Source: CAVRZY01 sp963725415 (GTDB taxonomy: Bacteria > Acidobacteriota > Terriglobia > Bryobacterales > Bryobacteraceae). Taken from it: a stretch of 7,690 nt of DNA. The translations under genes and the position numbers were made by a program. The notes under the pieces are model-generated. The model was not told the origin of the DNA. It saw nothing but the letters and a program-made list of their open reading frames with translations, and did no database searches. This document shows positions 1-5,884 of the stretch, one piece after another; position 1 is the first letter of the stretch, and each line of letters begins with the position of its first letter. The stretch spans positions 1 through 7,690 of the forward strand of contig CAVRZY010000003.1 of NCBI GenBank assembly GCA_963725415.1, in the 5' to 3' direction.

Positions 1-628
1 GCGGGGCCGTGGCCCCGCCGTATAGAGGCTGCATCATGGGGGTCTCGACCTCCAGGAAGCCCCGCTCTTCCAGTTGCCGCCGGAAGGAAGCCACGATCTT
101 GCTGCGCGTCAGGAAAACGTTCCGGAGCGCGGGATTGGCGATGAGGTCGAGGTAGCGCTGGCGGTAGCGGATCTCGATGTCCTCCAGGCCGTGCCACTTC
201 TCGGGCATCGACAGAAGCGTCTTGGCCAGGAAATCGAGGCGGTCCACATGCAGGGTCAACTCGCCGGTGCGGGTGCGGAACAGGTAGCCTTCGGCGCCCA
301 CAATGTCGCCGATGTCGAGGAGCTGGAACAGTTGGAAATCGGTCTGGGAGAGGGAGTCCTTCTTGACGTAGATCTGCAAGCGCTCCCCGCCCTGGAGGAG
401 GTGGGCGAAGCCGGCCTTGCCCATCCGGCGGATGGTTTGGAGGCGGCCGCAGATGCGCACGCCGATCCGCGATTGAAGCTCTTCGGCGGTTCTCGATTCG
501 TAGGCGGCCCGGATCTGCGGGATGGTGTGCGTGAACTCGAAGCGACGGCCGTATGGGCGGTAGCCCAGCGCCTCGATCTCGCCAATCCGTTTGAAGCGCT
601 GCTCGAACAGCTCCTGTTCCAAAGACAA
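1..628 (-). CDS. lysS: Lysyl-tRNA synthetase, class II (N-terminal part; runs off the window)
   Basis: Class II lysyl-tRNA synthetase charges tRNA-Lys with lysine in the cytoplasm. The reverse strand reads from a TTG at 628-626 through 209 codons to the window edge. The start resembles LysS: an N-terminal helical segment (ELFEQRFKRIGEIEALG), then an OB-fold anticodon-binding domain at about residues 55-150 (VRICGRLQTIRRMGKAGFAH, then the D-I-G-D-I-V-G strand). Next come the linker with EIRYRQRYLDLI and the beginning of class II motif 1 (FLEVETPMMQPLYGGATAP). The catalytic motifs 2 and 3 lie outside the window. The TTG start is supported by AAGGAG at 640-635, six bases upstream, and no ATG precedes the conserved region in this frame. 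The gene is divergent from the glycosyltransferase. No frameshift is seen in the visible part. Confidence 0.96.
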   Translation of the reverse strand, partial: MSLEQELFEQRFKRIGEIEALGYRPYGRRFEFTHTIPQIRAAYESRTAEELQSRIGVRICGRLQTIRRMGKAGFAHLLQGGERLQIYVKKDSLSQTDFQLFQLLDIGDIVGAEGYLFRTRTGELTLHVDRLDFLAKTLLSMPEKWHGLEDIEIRYRQRYLDLIANPALRNVFLTRSKIVASFRRQLEERGFLEVETPMMQPLYGGATAP

Positions 629-647
629 TAGAGTCTCCTTGAGCCGC

Positions 648-670
648 TAGCCGCGAGCCGCGAGCGGCTA
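648..670. repeat. Short hairpin inside a degenerate 7-bp tandem repeat
   Basis: TAGCCGC (648-654) and GCGGCTA (664-670) are perfectly complementary and flank a 9-base loop. The stretch 642-669 is a run of 7-mers AGCCGCT, AGCCGCG, AGCCGCG, AGCGGCT. It is followed by related GGCTAA/GGCTGA units up to about 684. It lies in the lysS leader, just upstream of the AAGGAG, so it could fold in that mRNA. It also looks like a low-complexity intergenic repeat. A role is not shown. Confidence 0.5.
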
Positions 671-692
671 ATGGCTAAGGGCTGATCGCTTA

Positions 693-700
693 ATTATAAT
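693..700. promoter_or_regulatory. Palindromic double -10 element between lysS and the glycosyltransferase
   Basis: The palindrome AATTATAATT (692-701) contains a perfect TATAAT on each strand: 695-700 on plus, 698-693 on minus. It is the only AT-rich patch in this 78-bp divergent gap. On plus, the hexamer ends six bases before the TTG at 707, which would give a leaderless message. On minus, a start near 686 would give lysS a leader of about 58 nt. No convincing -35 hexamer is seen for either direction. Confidence 0.5.
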
Positions 701-706
701 TGACGA

Positions 707-1436
707 TTGACTTCCGTCTCCATTGTCATCCCGGCATACAACGAGGCGCGGCGGCTGGCTTCGACGGCTCGAGTCGCTGCTGGCCTACCGCGGAGCGGGG
801 CGCTGGTCGTTCTGCGAGGTAGTGCTGGTAGATGACGGCTCGACTGACGATACCGCCGAGATCGGCGAGCGCTTCCAGGCCGGCCATCCCATGGTCCGGC
901 TGCTGCGCAACCCAGGTAATCGGGGCAAAGGCTATTCCGTGCGGCACGGGATGCTGGAAGCTCGGGGCGAGTGGCTGCTGTTCAGCGACGCCGATCTGTC
1001 GGCTCCCGTCGAAGAGCTGGACAAGCTCTTGGGGGCCGCGCGGGACCACCACGCCTCCGTCGCCATCGGCTCGCGGGCGCTCGACCGCTCGCTGATCGCA
1101 GTTCACCAATCCCGGCTGCGGGAGAATGCGGGCCGAGTCTTCAACCTCTTCGTGCGGCTGCTCACTGGGCTTCCGTTTTGGGACACCCAATGCGGCTTCA
1201 AGCTCTTTGAGGCGCAGGCGGCGCAACAGATCTTTCGCCGCCAGCGAATCGACAGATTCGGCTTCGACGCCGAGATTCTTTTCATCGCCCGCAGGCTGGG
1301 ATACCGCACGGTGGAGGTTCCGGTGCGCTGGAGCCACGCGTCGGGCACCAAGGTGAGCATGTTTCGCGACAGCCTCAACATGTTCCTGGACCTGCTGCGC
1401 ATCCGCTGGTACCAGTGGAAGGGATTCTATCGCTGA
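707..1436 (+). CDS. Family 2 glycosyltransferase, ALG5/DPM1-like, with an apparent +1 frameshift
   Basis: A GT-A fold enzyme of family GT2, resembling dolichyl/polyprenyl-phosphate hexose transferases. It would move a sugar from a nucleotide sugar to a lipid phosphate at the cytoplasmic membrane face. The uninterrupted frame from about 768 encodes LESLLAYRGAG, VVLVDDGSTDD, the metal-binding D-A-D (987-995), WDTQCGFKLF and a C-terminal block with RFGFDAEILFIARRLGYRT and GTKVSMFRDS. The N-terminal strand SIVIPAYNEARRLAST lies in another frame (716-766). Removing one base at 766-769 joins the two into ASTLESLLAYR, about 242 residues, normal for the family. In that joined frame a stop at 701-703 leaves TTG 707 as the only start candidate. 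It has no Shine-Dalgarno but lies six bases after TATAAT. No C-terminal membrane segment is seen. The acceptor is unknown. Confidence 0.85.
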
Positions 1437-1446
1437 CCGCGGATGG

Positions 1447-2163
1447 CTATCGTTTCACGATCACTTCCCGCAGGTGGTCGCGGGTCAGGAAGAACTTCAC
1501 GGACTCGAAGCGTTGGAAGAGCCTCTCCACCGCCCGGTTGTTGAAGAGCTGGGCCGGCTTCCGCATGCTGCGCAGGGAAAGCAGCAGCGTGCGGGCGTCC
1601 GCGATCCGGTAGGAATAGGTGGAAACCAGTTCGGCTCTTTCCTCGGCGTGAAAGATCGCCAGCAGATAGCTGCGCGGCTTCAGGATGTGGCAGAAGCGAT
1701 CCACCGTGGCCTTCAGCAGCGGGGGGGCCAGGTGCTCCAGAATATCCCAGACCAGCGCCCCGTCGAAGTGGCCCTCAGGGAAGTTAAGGCTCTGTTGAAG
1801 GAAGTCTTCTATCCGCTGCGGAGCGCATTGGTTGGCGAAGAAATCGCCGTCCCCGAAAGCCGCATCCAGACTCTGCAAGAAGTCCTCGGAATAGAGCTTG
1901 TGACCCAGGCCAGTGATGAAACCGATGTTGGACTGAGAAGCGCCGGACAGATCCAGAATGGTGAGCCCGCGTTCGCCCTGAATGTAGGCAAAGAATTGCT
2001 CCAGCCCGTTGCTGTGCCGGGGACTCAGGCGACTCTGGGCCGGGGGGCCGTGCGAACTCCGCGGAGAGACGCCGGGGCCCGGCGGGGGCGGCGACAAGCC
2101 GCCATCGCGCGGGGCGCCGACCGCGCCGGCGCGCGTCCTGCGCTTCCACGGCTCTTTCAACAA
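1447..2163 (-). CDS. Class I SAM-dependent methyltransferase encoded after bactofilin
   Basis: A 238-residue protein with a Rossmann-type methyltransferase core. Motif I is ILDLSGAS (residues 69-76), a variant of the usual glycine-rich E/DxGxGxG loop. The motif IV region is FDGALVWDILEHL (133-145), followed by a helix and strand (VDRFCHILKPRSYLLAIFH) typical of the fold. The first 47 residues are rich in Pro, Arg and Gly and look disordered. The start is TTG 2163 (a second TTG follows at 2160), with AAAGGA at 2179-2174, about ten bases upstream. It lies 25 bases downstream of the bactofilin stop on the same strand, so the two are probably co-transcribed. The substrate cannot be told from sequence. 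The stop is only ten bases from the glycosyltransferase stop (convergent), with no terminator between them. Confidence 0.83.
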   Translation of the reverse strand: MLKEPWKRRTRAGAVGAPRDGGLSPPPPGPGVSPRSSHGPPAQSRLSPRHSNGLEQFFAYIQGERGLTILDLSGASQSNIGFITGLGHKLYSEDFLQSLDAAFGDGDFFANQCAPQRIEDFLQQSLNFPEGHFDGALVWDILEHLAPPLLKATVDRFCHILKPRSYLLAIFHAEERAELVSTYSYRIADARTLLLSLRSMRKPAQLFNNRAVERLFQRFESVKFFLTRDHLREVIVKR

Positions 2164-2188
2164 GGCGCGCTAGTCCTTTGAGACCGGG

Positions 2189-2752
2189 CTAGAATTTTGG
2201 CTCGGCGACCCCGGTTCCCACCGGCGCCGCGCTGACCGCGGGCGCCGCTTGCGGCCGGGGCGGCGCCGCGGGTTTGCCGGCCTCGGGTTTCACGATATCA
2301 ATGCTGCCCTTGAAATATGCGCCGTCCTCGATAACAATGCGTCCCGTCTTGATGTCGCCGACCAGCCTGGCTTCCTTGCGGATGTCAATCTTCTCACCGG
2401 CCTCGACATTGCCGCTGATGGATCCCAACACAACCACCTCGCGTGCCTTGATGCCGGCCTGCAACTTGCCGTGTGGACCGATGGTCAGCCGGTGCTCGGG
2501 GACCTCGACGGTGCCTTCCATCTCGCCATCCAGGTACAGATCTTCGCGGCTGAAAATCTGCCCCTTGATCATGACGGACTTGCCGATTGCTGCAACGCCG
2601 CGGGGCGGCTCCGATTCAGGGGTCTTCACTGGCGCGCTGGGCATGGGTGCTGACATAGTCTCTCCTCTGCTGGGCGATTCCACTGGGCCCGGGCGGGGCG
2701 GAACGGGGCCGGGCCGGGGCGTGAACTCCTCTTCCCTCCGTTTACTCCACAT
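2189..2752 (-). CDS. Bactofilin (polymer-forming cytoskeletal protein)
   Basis: Bactofilins self-assemble without nucleotide into filaments on the inner membrane face and scaffold cell-wall and shape proteins. This 187-residue protein has the family layout. There is a Pro-rich disordered N-terminus (1-52), then a beta-helix core (about 53-155) of short repeating strands such as IKGQIFSREDLYLDGEMEG, VVVLGSISGNVEAGEKIDIR and VGDIKTGRIVIEDGAYFKG. A Pro/Ala-rich tail (156-187) follows. The regular hydrophobic-glycine periodicity is that of the bactofilin family (PF04519). The start is ATG 2752 with GGAG at 2764-2761, eight bases upstream. The methyltransferase follows after 25 bases. An extended -10 (TGCTATGCT) at the edge of the foldback element may drive both. 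Confidence 0.95.
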   Translation of the reverse strand: MWSKRREEEFTPRPGPVPPRPGPVESPSRGETMSAPMPSAPVKTPESEPPRGVAAIGKSVMIKGQIFSREDLYLDGEMEGTVEVPEHRLTIGPHGKLQAGIKAREVVVLGSISGNVEAGEKIDIRKEARLVGDIKTGRIVIEDGAYFKGSIDIVKPEAGKPAAPPRPQAAPAVSAAPVGTGVAEPKF

Positions 2753-2781
2753 TCAAGTCTCTCCGTGTTCGGACAAAACCT

Positions 2782-2790
2782 AGCATAGCA
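2782..2790 (-). promoter_or_regulatory. Candidate extended -10 promoter of the bactofilin operon
   Basis: Read on the minus strand, TGCTATGCT ends at 2782: an extended -10 (TGN) joined to TATGCT, which matches TATAAT at four positions. A start near 2775 would give a leader of about 22 nt carrying the GGAG. No good -35 is present, as is common for extended -10 promoters. Part of the motif is supplied by the left end of the foldback element. Confidence 0.35.
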
Positions 2791-2952
2791 GCCCGTGGAT
2801 AAAGTCGCAGTGCGCGAATTTCGGGGACAGGCGACGAGACTCCGTGTCGAGGCGGCCATTCAAACTAGGGCACTTAGCCCAGGGGGTTTCGTTGCCTGTC
2901 CCCGAGATTCCCTCCGCCGACCGGTCTGCCAGACTTTATCCACGGGCTGATA
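2786..2952. repeat. 167-bp nested foldback (MITE-like) element
   Basis: The outer arms CAGCCCGTGGATAAAGTC (2789-2806) and its exact complement (2932-2949) match over 18 bp, or 20 of 21 with the flanking TA. A second inverted pair lies inside: 2816-2840 and 2886-2910 match at 22 of 25 positions around the core TCGGGGACAGGC. At the centre, GGGC (2868-2871) and GCCC (2877-2880) form a small hairpin. There is no ORF. This is a three-level palindrome of the kind seen in non-autonomous mobile repeats. It occupies the divergent gap between bactofilin and the lyase. No clear target-site duplication is seen. Confidence 0.8.
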
Positions 2953-2965
2953 GCCTGAGTACTCC

Positions 2966-2971
2966 TATACT
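2966..2971 (+). promoter_or_regulatory. Weak -10 candidate upstream of the lyase gene
   Basis: TATACT (five of six to TATAAT) sits just outside the right end of the foldback element, overlapping a second AT-rich hexamer (TATAAG, 2971-2976). A start near 2978 would leave a leader of about 92 nt. No matching -35 is seen, so this is only a candidate. Confidence 0.25.
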
Positions 2972-3069
2972 ATAAGGCCGTCGGGCAGAAAGGCAATGAG
3001 GGGAATTTCAGGCCTCCAGGCAGGGGGCGGCCTTGACAGGGCCTGCCGGGGAGAGGCAAGGTAGTGGCC

Positions 3070-4449
3070 ATGAAACTTGCGCGCCGAAGCTGGGCTGAGC
3101 CTTTCAAGATCAAGGTCGTCGAACCGGTGAAACTGACCACGCCGGAACAGCGCAGCCGGGCCATCACGGAGGCCGGATACAACACCTTCCTGCTGCGCTC
3201 GGAGGACGTCTACATCGACCTGCTCACGGACTCCGGGACCTCGGCCATGAGCGACTGGCAGTGGGCGGGAATGATGCTGGGCGACGAGGCCTACGCCGGC
3301 AGCCGGAACTTCTATCACCTGGAAGAAATGGCGAGGAAGTACTACGGCTACAAGTACATCATTCCAACGCACCAGGGCCGAGGCGCCGAACACATCATCT
3401 CGAGAGTCCTGATCAGGCCGGGGGACGTGATCCCCGGGAACATGTATTTCACCACCACGCGGCTGCACCAGGAACTGGCGGGCGGTCGGTTTGTGGATGT
3501 GATCATCCCGGAGGCCCACGATCCGGCCAGCGAGCACCCGTTCAAAGGCAATGTGGACCTGGGCAAGCTAGAGACGCTGATCCGGCAGGGAAAAGAGCGG
3601 ATCCCTTACGTCAGCGTCGCGGCCACCGTCAACATGGCCGGCGGGCAGCCCATCTCGCTGGAAAACCTGAGAGCCGTACGGGGACTGACCCTTCGCCACG
3701 GGATTCGTCTCATCCTGGACGCCACGCGGGTGGCCGAGAACGCCTACTTCATCCAACAACGGGAAGCGGGGCAGGCGGGGCGCTCGATTGCTTCCATTGT
3801 CAAGGAGATCTGTTCGTTGACGGACGGGTGCACGATGAGCGCCAAGAAGGACGCGCTGGTCAACATCGGCGGGTTCCTGGCGGTGAACGAAAAGGAACTC
3901 TACGATGAAGCCAGCAACCTGTTGGTGGTTTACGAAGGGTTGCACACCTACGGGGGCATGGCGGGCCGGGATATGGAGGCCGTGGCGCGCGGCATCGAGG
4001 AATCGCTGGACGACGATCACATCCGGGCGCGGGTGGGGCAGGTCCTGTACCTGGGCGACAAGCTCCGCGAGTGGGAGGTCCCCATTGTCGTGCCCATCGG
4101 GGGACATGGCGTGTTTCTCGATGCCCGCCAGTTCCTCCCCCAGATTCCTCAGGAGCACTATCCCGCGCAGGCCCTGGCAGCCGCCATCTACCTGGATTCC
4201 GGAGTCCGCGCCATGGAGCGCGGAATCGTCTCGGCAGGGCGCAACAAGGAGACCGGCCAGGAGAACAAGCCGGCCCTCGAGCTGGTGCGGCTCACCATCC
4301 CGCGCCGGGTTTACACCCAGGCTCACATGGACGTGGTGGCCGAGTCGGTGCTGGCCGTCTATGAGCAGCGGGAGAAGATCCGGGGGCTGCGCATGGTCCA
4401 CGAGCCGCGCTACCTGCGATTCTTCCAGGCCCGTTTCGAGCCGCTGTAG
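3070..4449 (+). CDS. tpl: Tyrosine phenol-lyase (PLP-dependent beta-eliminating lyase)
   Basis: Tyrosine phenol-lyase splits L-tyrosine into phenol, pyruvate and ammonia using PLP. The close relative tryptophanase makes indole. The protein is 459 residues from ATG 3070 (AAGG at 3058-3061, eight bases upstream); a GTG at 3064 would add two residues. From my memory of the Citrobacter enzyme, the diagnostic residues are kept. The PLP-lysine lies in MSAKKDALVNIGG (Lys260, like Lys257). Arg384 in GVRAMERGI matches Arg381, which contacts the phenol hydroxyl and is absent from tryptophanase. The YFTTTR loop matches Phe123/Thr124, and the RFF near the C-terminus matches Phe448/449. SDSGT-like (LLTDSGTSAM), GDEAYAGS and PTHQGRGAE are also present. 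One difference: the family's EGMPSYGG is EGLHTYGG here. No transporter or regulator gene is adjacent in the window. Tryptophanase remains the alternative. Confidence 0.9.
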   Translation: MKLARRSWAEPFKIKVVEPVKLTTPEQRSRAITEAGYNTFLLRSEDVYIDLLTDSGTSAMSDWQWAGMMLGDEAYAGSRNFYHLEEMARKYYGYKYIIPTHQGRGAEHIISRVLIRPGDVIPGNMYFTTTRLHQELAGGRFVDVIIPEAHDPASEHPFKGNVDLGKLETLIRQGKERIPYVSVAATVNMAGGQPISLENLRAVRGLTLRHGIRLILDATRVAENAYFIQQREAGQAGRSIASIVKEICSLTDGCTMSAKKDALVNIGGFLAVNEKELYDEASNLLVVYEGLHTYGGMAGRDMEAVARGIEESLDDDHIRARVGQVLYLGDKLREWEVPIVVPIGGHGVFLDARQFLPQIPQEHYPAQALAAAIYLDSGVRAMERGIVSAGRNKETGQENKPALELVRLTIPRRVYTQAHMDVVAESVLAVYEQREKIRGLRMVHEPRYLRFFQARFEPL

Positions 4450-4467
4450 CAAGCCACCCTTTCCTGG

Positions 4468-4473
4468 GATAAT
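4468..4473 (+). promoter_or_regulatory. Candidate -10 element of the 39-codon ORF
   Basis: GATAAT (five of six to TATAAT) ends six bases before the GTG at 4480, the same spacing as TATAAT to TTG 707. This would make a leaderless message starting at or near the GTG. No convincing -35 is seen. Confidence 0.35.
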
Positions 4474-4479
4474 GGATGT

Positions 4480-4599
4480 GTGCCCAAGCTGAAGGAACTT
4501 CAAGCGGCCATCTCCCGCGAGGCCTGCAAAGACCCGCGCTTCCAATTCTTCAGCGAACTGGCCCAGGACACGTCCGGGCCGGCTGTCCCACTTCCTTAG
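4480..4599 (+). CDS. 39-residue ORF, possibly the truncated start of a TPR-like protein
   Basis: GTG 4480 opens a 39-codon frame ending in TAG at 4597-4599. The first 29 residues look like real protein: an amphipathic helix (KLKELQAAISREA), then DPRFQFFSELAQ, similar to the beginning of a tetratricopeptide repeat. The last ten (DTSGPAVPLP) do not continue a helix pair, so this may be the stub of a longer gene cut by deletion or a frame change. It begins 30 bases after the lyase stop and ends seven bases before the next ATG, so it could also be a small coupled ORF. No Shine-Dalgarno is visible. The TPR link is inference from residue pattern only. Confidence 0.35.
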   Translation: MPKLKELQAAISREACKDPRFQFFSELAQDTSGPAVPLP

Positions 4600-4606
4600 C
4601 GGAACC

Positions 4607-5227
4607 ATGCGCACCGAATGGATTCTCCTGGCGGTATCAGCGCTGTCGCCCGGCCTGGGTGAGGGCGCCGAGCGTTGGCGGGTTCAGTATCTCTACGACG
4701 AAGACACTTCCTCGCTCACTCTTCTGGATTTGAAGTTTCCGTCGCCCCAGCGGGGCCTCGCGGTGGGTTACCTCACAGAGAGCGGCAGGACCAGGCCGGT
4801 GGCGCTGATCACCGGCGATGGCGGTGAGCACTGGAGTCTGGAGAAGGTCCCCGAAGCCGGCGTGTCGCTGTTTTTTTTGAACGACAGTTTGGGATGGATG
4901 GTCACCCGAAACGGAGTCTGGCAGACGGACGAAGGTGGGCGAAGCTGGAAACGGCTGGCCCGCTTGCGCGGGCTGCTCAGCATCTACTTTCAGGATGCGA
5001 AGCACGGCTGGGCGGTCGGTCATCCCAGAGCCGTCTATGAGACCTGGGACGGCGGCGAGCACTGGAGTCCGGTGGCCGCGGCCGCTCAGCTGAAGACCAC
5101 ACCGGAGTTCACCACCTACGGATGGATTGATTTCGTTGGCTCACAAGTGGGGCTGATTGCCGGCTCGAGGCAGGCCGCCACGAAGAGACCAACGGGCCCG
5201 ATTCCCCTCTTGGATGGATCCGGATGA
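4607..5227 (+). CDS. YCF48-like / Asp-box beta-propeller protein, N-terminal frame
   Basis: This frame covers 206 codons. It starts at ATG 4607 with a signal-peptide-like segment (basic MR, then WILLAVSALSPGLGEGAE), so export is likely. It continues as propeller blades with Asp-box turns: TGDGGEHW (about residues 69-76), QTDEGGRSW and ETWDGGEHW. Phrases such as RGLAVGY, LGWMV and HGWAVGH are typical of YCF48/HCF136-like proteins. These are named for a photosystem II assembly factor but are common in non-photosynthetic bacteria, where the role is unknown. The homology runs on past the formal stop at 5225-5227: the frame changes at TCGAGG (5165-5170), and the residues after it here (TKRPTGPIPLLDGSG) look spurious. 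The Shine-Dalgarno is weak (GGA at 4601-4603). Confidence 0.75.
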   Translation: MRTEWILLAVSALSPGLGEGAERWRVQYLYDEDTSSLTLLDLKFPSPQRGLAVGYLTESGRTRPVALITGDGGEHWSLEKVPEAGVSLFFLNDSLGWMVTRNGVWQTDEGGRSWKRLARLRGLLSIYFQDAKHGWAVGHPRAVYETWDGGEHWSPVAAAAQLKTTPEFTTYGWIDFVGSQVGLIAGSRQAATKRPTGPIPLLDGSG

Positions 5228-5721
5228 ATCGCAGTGGCGCCGTGAGTGGCCCACTCTGACCATCTTCTTGGAGACTTCGAGACGGGGGCAGAAGCTGGTC
5301 CTCCTCGCACGCCTCTATGTTCGGTACTATCACCAGAGTCCGGCTGGGCTCGGACGGCAGGGGGCTGGGATTGATCCAGTTTTCCGATTCCTTCGCCTGG
5401 CCTTCGGAAGTGTTCCAACTGGATCTGCGCACGGGAAACAGCAAACGAGTGTTCCGTCAAAAGGACCGCCTCGTCACGGATTTGGCGCTGCTTCCCCAGG
5501 GGCCCGGCTACCTGGCGGGCATCGAGCCGCAGGGCACGCTTTGGCAAGCCCCGATTCCCGGCAAGCTCAAGATTCTGCGAAGCAATGACCTTTTGCGCTG
5601 GGAGGAGATGGAGGTGGACTACCGGGCCTCCGGGCGCCGAGCAGTCCTGGCGGTCGCCGACCCGACCCACATCTGGGCGGGGACCGATACCGGAATCATT
5701 CTCAAACTGATCCGGGAGTGA
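5157..5721 (+). pseudogene. YCF48-like propeller, C-terminal continuation split over two frames
   Basis: This is the rest of the gene that begins at 4607, displaced twice. From 5166 one frame reads GRPPRRDQRARFPSWMDPDE and then SQWRREWPTLTIFLET up to about 5276. After TTCGAG (5276-5281) the next frame takes over with RDGGRSWSSSHASMFGT and runs to a TGA at 5719-5721. It includes a fourth Asp-box (DGGRSW), and a strand-rich end closing with HIWAGTDTGIILKLIRE. Deleting one base at each site gives an uninterrupted 370-residue protein with four Asp-boxes, a reasonable length for the family. It is either a genuine pseudogene, a sequence or assembly error, or a recoded gene. The base changes alone cannot decide. 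Confidence 0.7.
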
Positions 5722-5730
5722 GGCGCAGGC

Positions 5731-5756
5731 AAAACATAAAGGCCAGGCCTTGTTTT
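5731..5756 (+). terminator. Terminator-like hairpin after the propeller gene
   Basis: AAGGC (5739-5743) and GCCTT (5747-5751) pair around a CAG loop, flanked by AAAAC (5731-5735) and GTTTT (5752-5756), which can extend the stem past an ATA bulge. It begins ten bases after the TGA at 5721 and could work in both directions, but the T-run is only four long. Confidence 0.45.
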
Positions 5757-5763
5757 ATCCACA
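5755..5763 (+). other. Perfect DnaA-box sequence (isolated)
   Basis: TTATCCACA matches the DnaA-box consensus exactly. It stands alone: no cluster and no AT-rich unwinding region is near, so this is not an origin. The arms of the foldback element carry an eight-of-nine version (TTATCCACG). A chance match is quite possible. Confidence 0.3.
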
Positions 5764-5828
5764 CGAAATTCAGGCGCGCATCTCCATATCCTGTTGGGAA
5801 CACAGCAGATAAAAATTGCGGAAAAGAC

Positions 5829-5846
5829 CTGAGAGATCTCAGTTTT
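5829..5846 (+). terminator. Terminator-like hairpin just ahead of the RNA promoter
   Basis: CTGAGA (5829-5834) and TCTCAG (5837-5842) form a stem (five pairs with an AGAT loop, or six with two bases), followed by TTTT (5843-5846). It ends three bases before the TTGACA box. It may insulate the RNA gene from transcription coming from the propeller gene. Confidence 0.4.
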
Positions 5847-5849
5847 CAT

Positions 5850-5878
5850 TTGACAGATTCTCGGGTTGGATGCATTAT
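5850..5878 (+). promoter_or_regulatory. Sigma-70-type promoter of the large structured RNA
   Basis: A perfect -35 box TTGACA (5850-5855), a 17-bp spacer, then CATTAT (5873-5878; four of six to TATAAT with the key A2 and T6). The predicted start, seven bases on, is G5885. That is also the first base of the GGTTCCAAG that pairs with the RNA's 3' end. This is the best promoter in the window and no protein start follows it. Confidence 0.7.
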
Positions 5879-5884
5879 AGGAGA

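Noticed and set aside
74..631. 185-codon plus-strand frame opposite lysS
   Set aside because: The minus strand reads as lysyl-tRNA synthetase without a break.
1474..2181. Long plus-strand frame opposite the methyltransferase
   Set aside because: It is the antisense shadow of a GC-rich gene; the minus strand carries the recognisable motifs.
3033..3038. Perfect TTGACA upstream of the lyase
   Set aside because: No -10 is found 16-18 bases downstream, where the ribosome site already lies.
3568..4614. 348-codon minus-strand frame opposite the lyase
   Set aside because: The lyase on the plus strand is unmistakable; this frame has no family features.
5755..5763. Replication origin
   Set aside because: A single DnaA box without a cluster, AT-rich region or origin-type genes.
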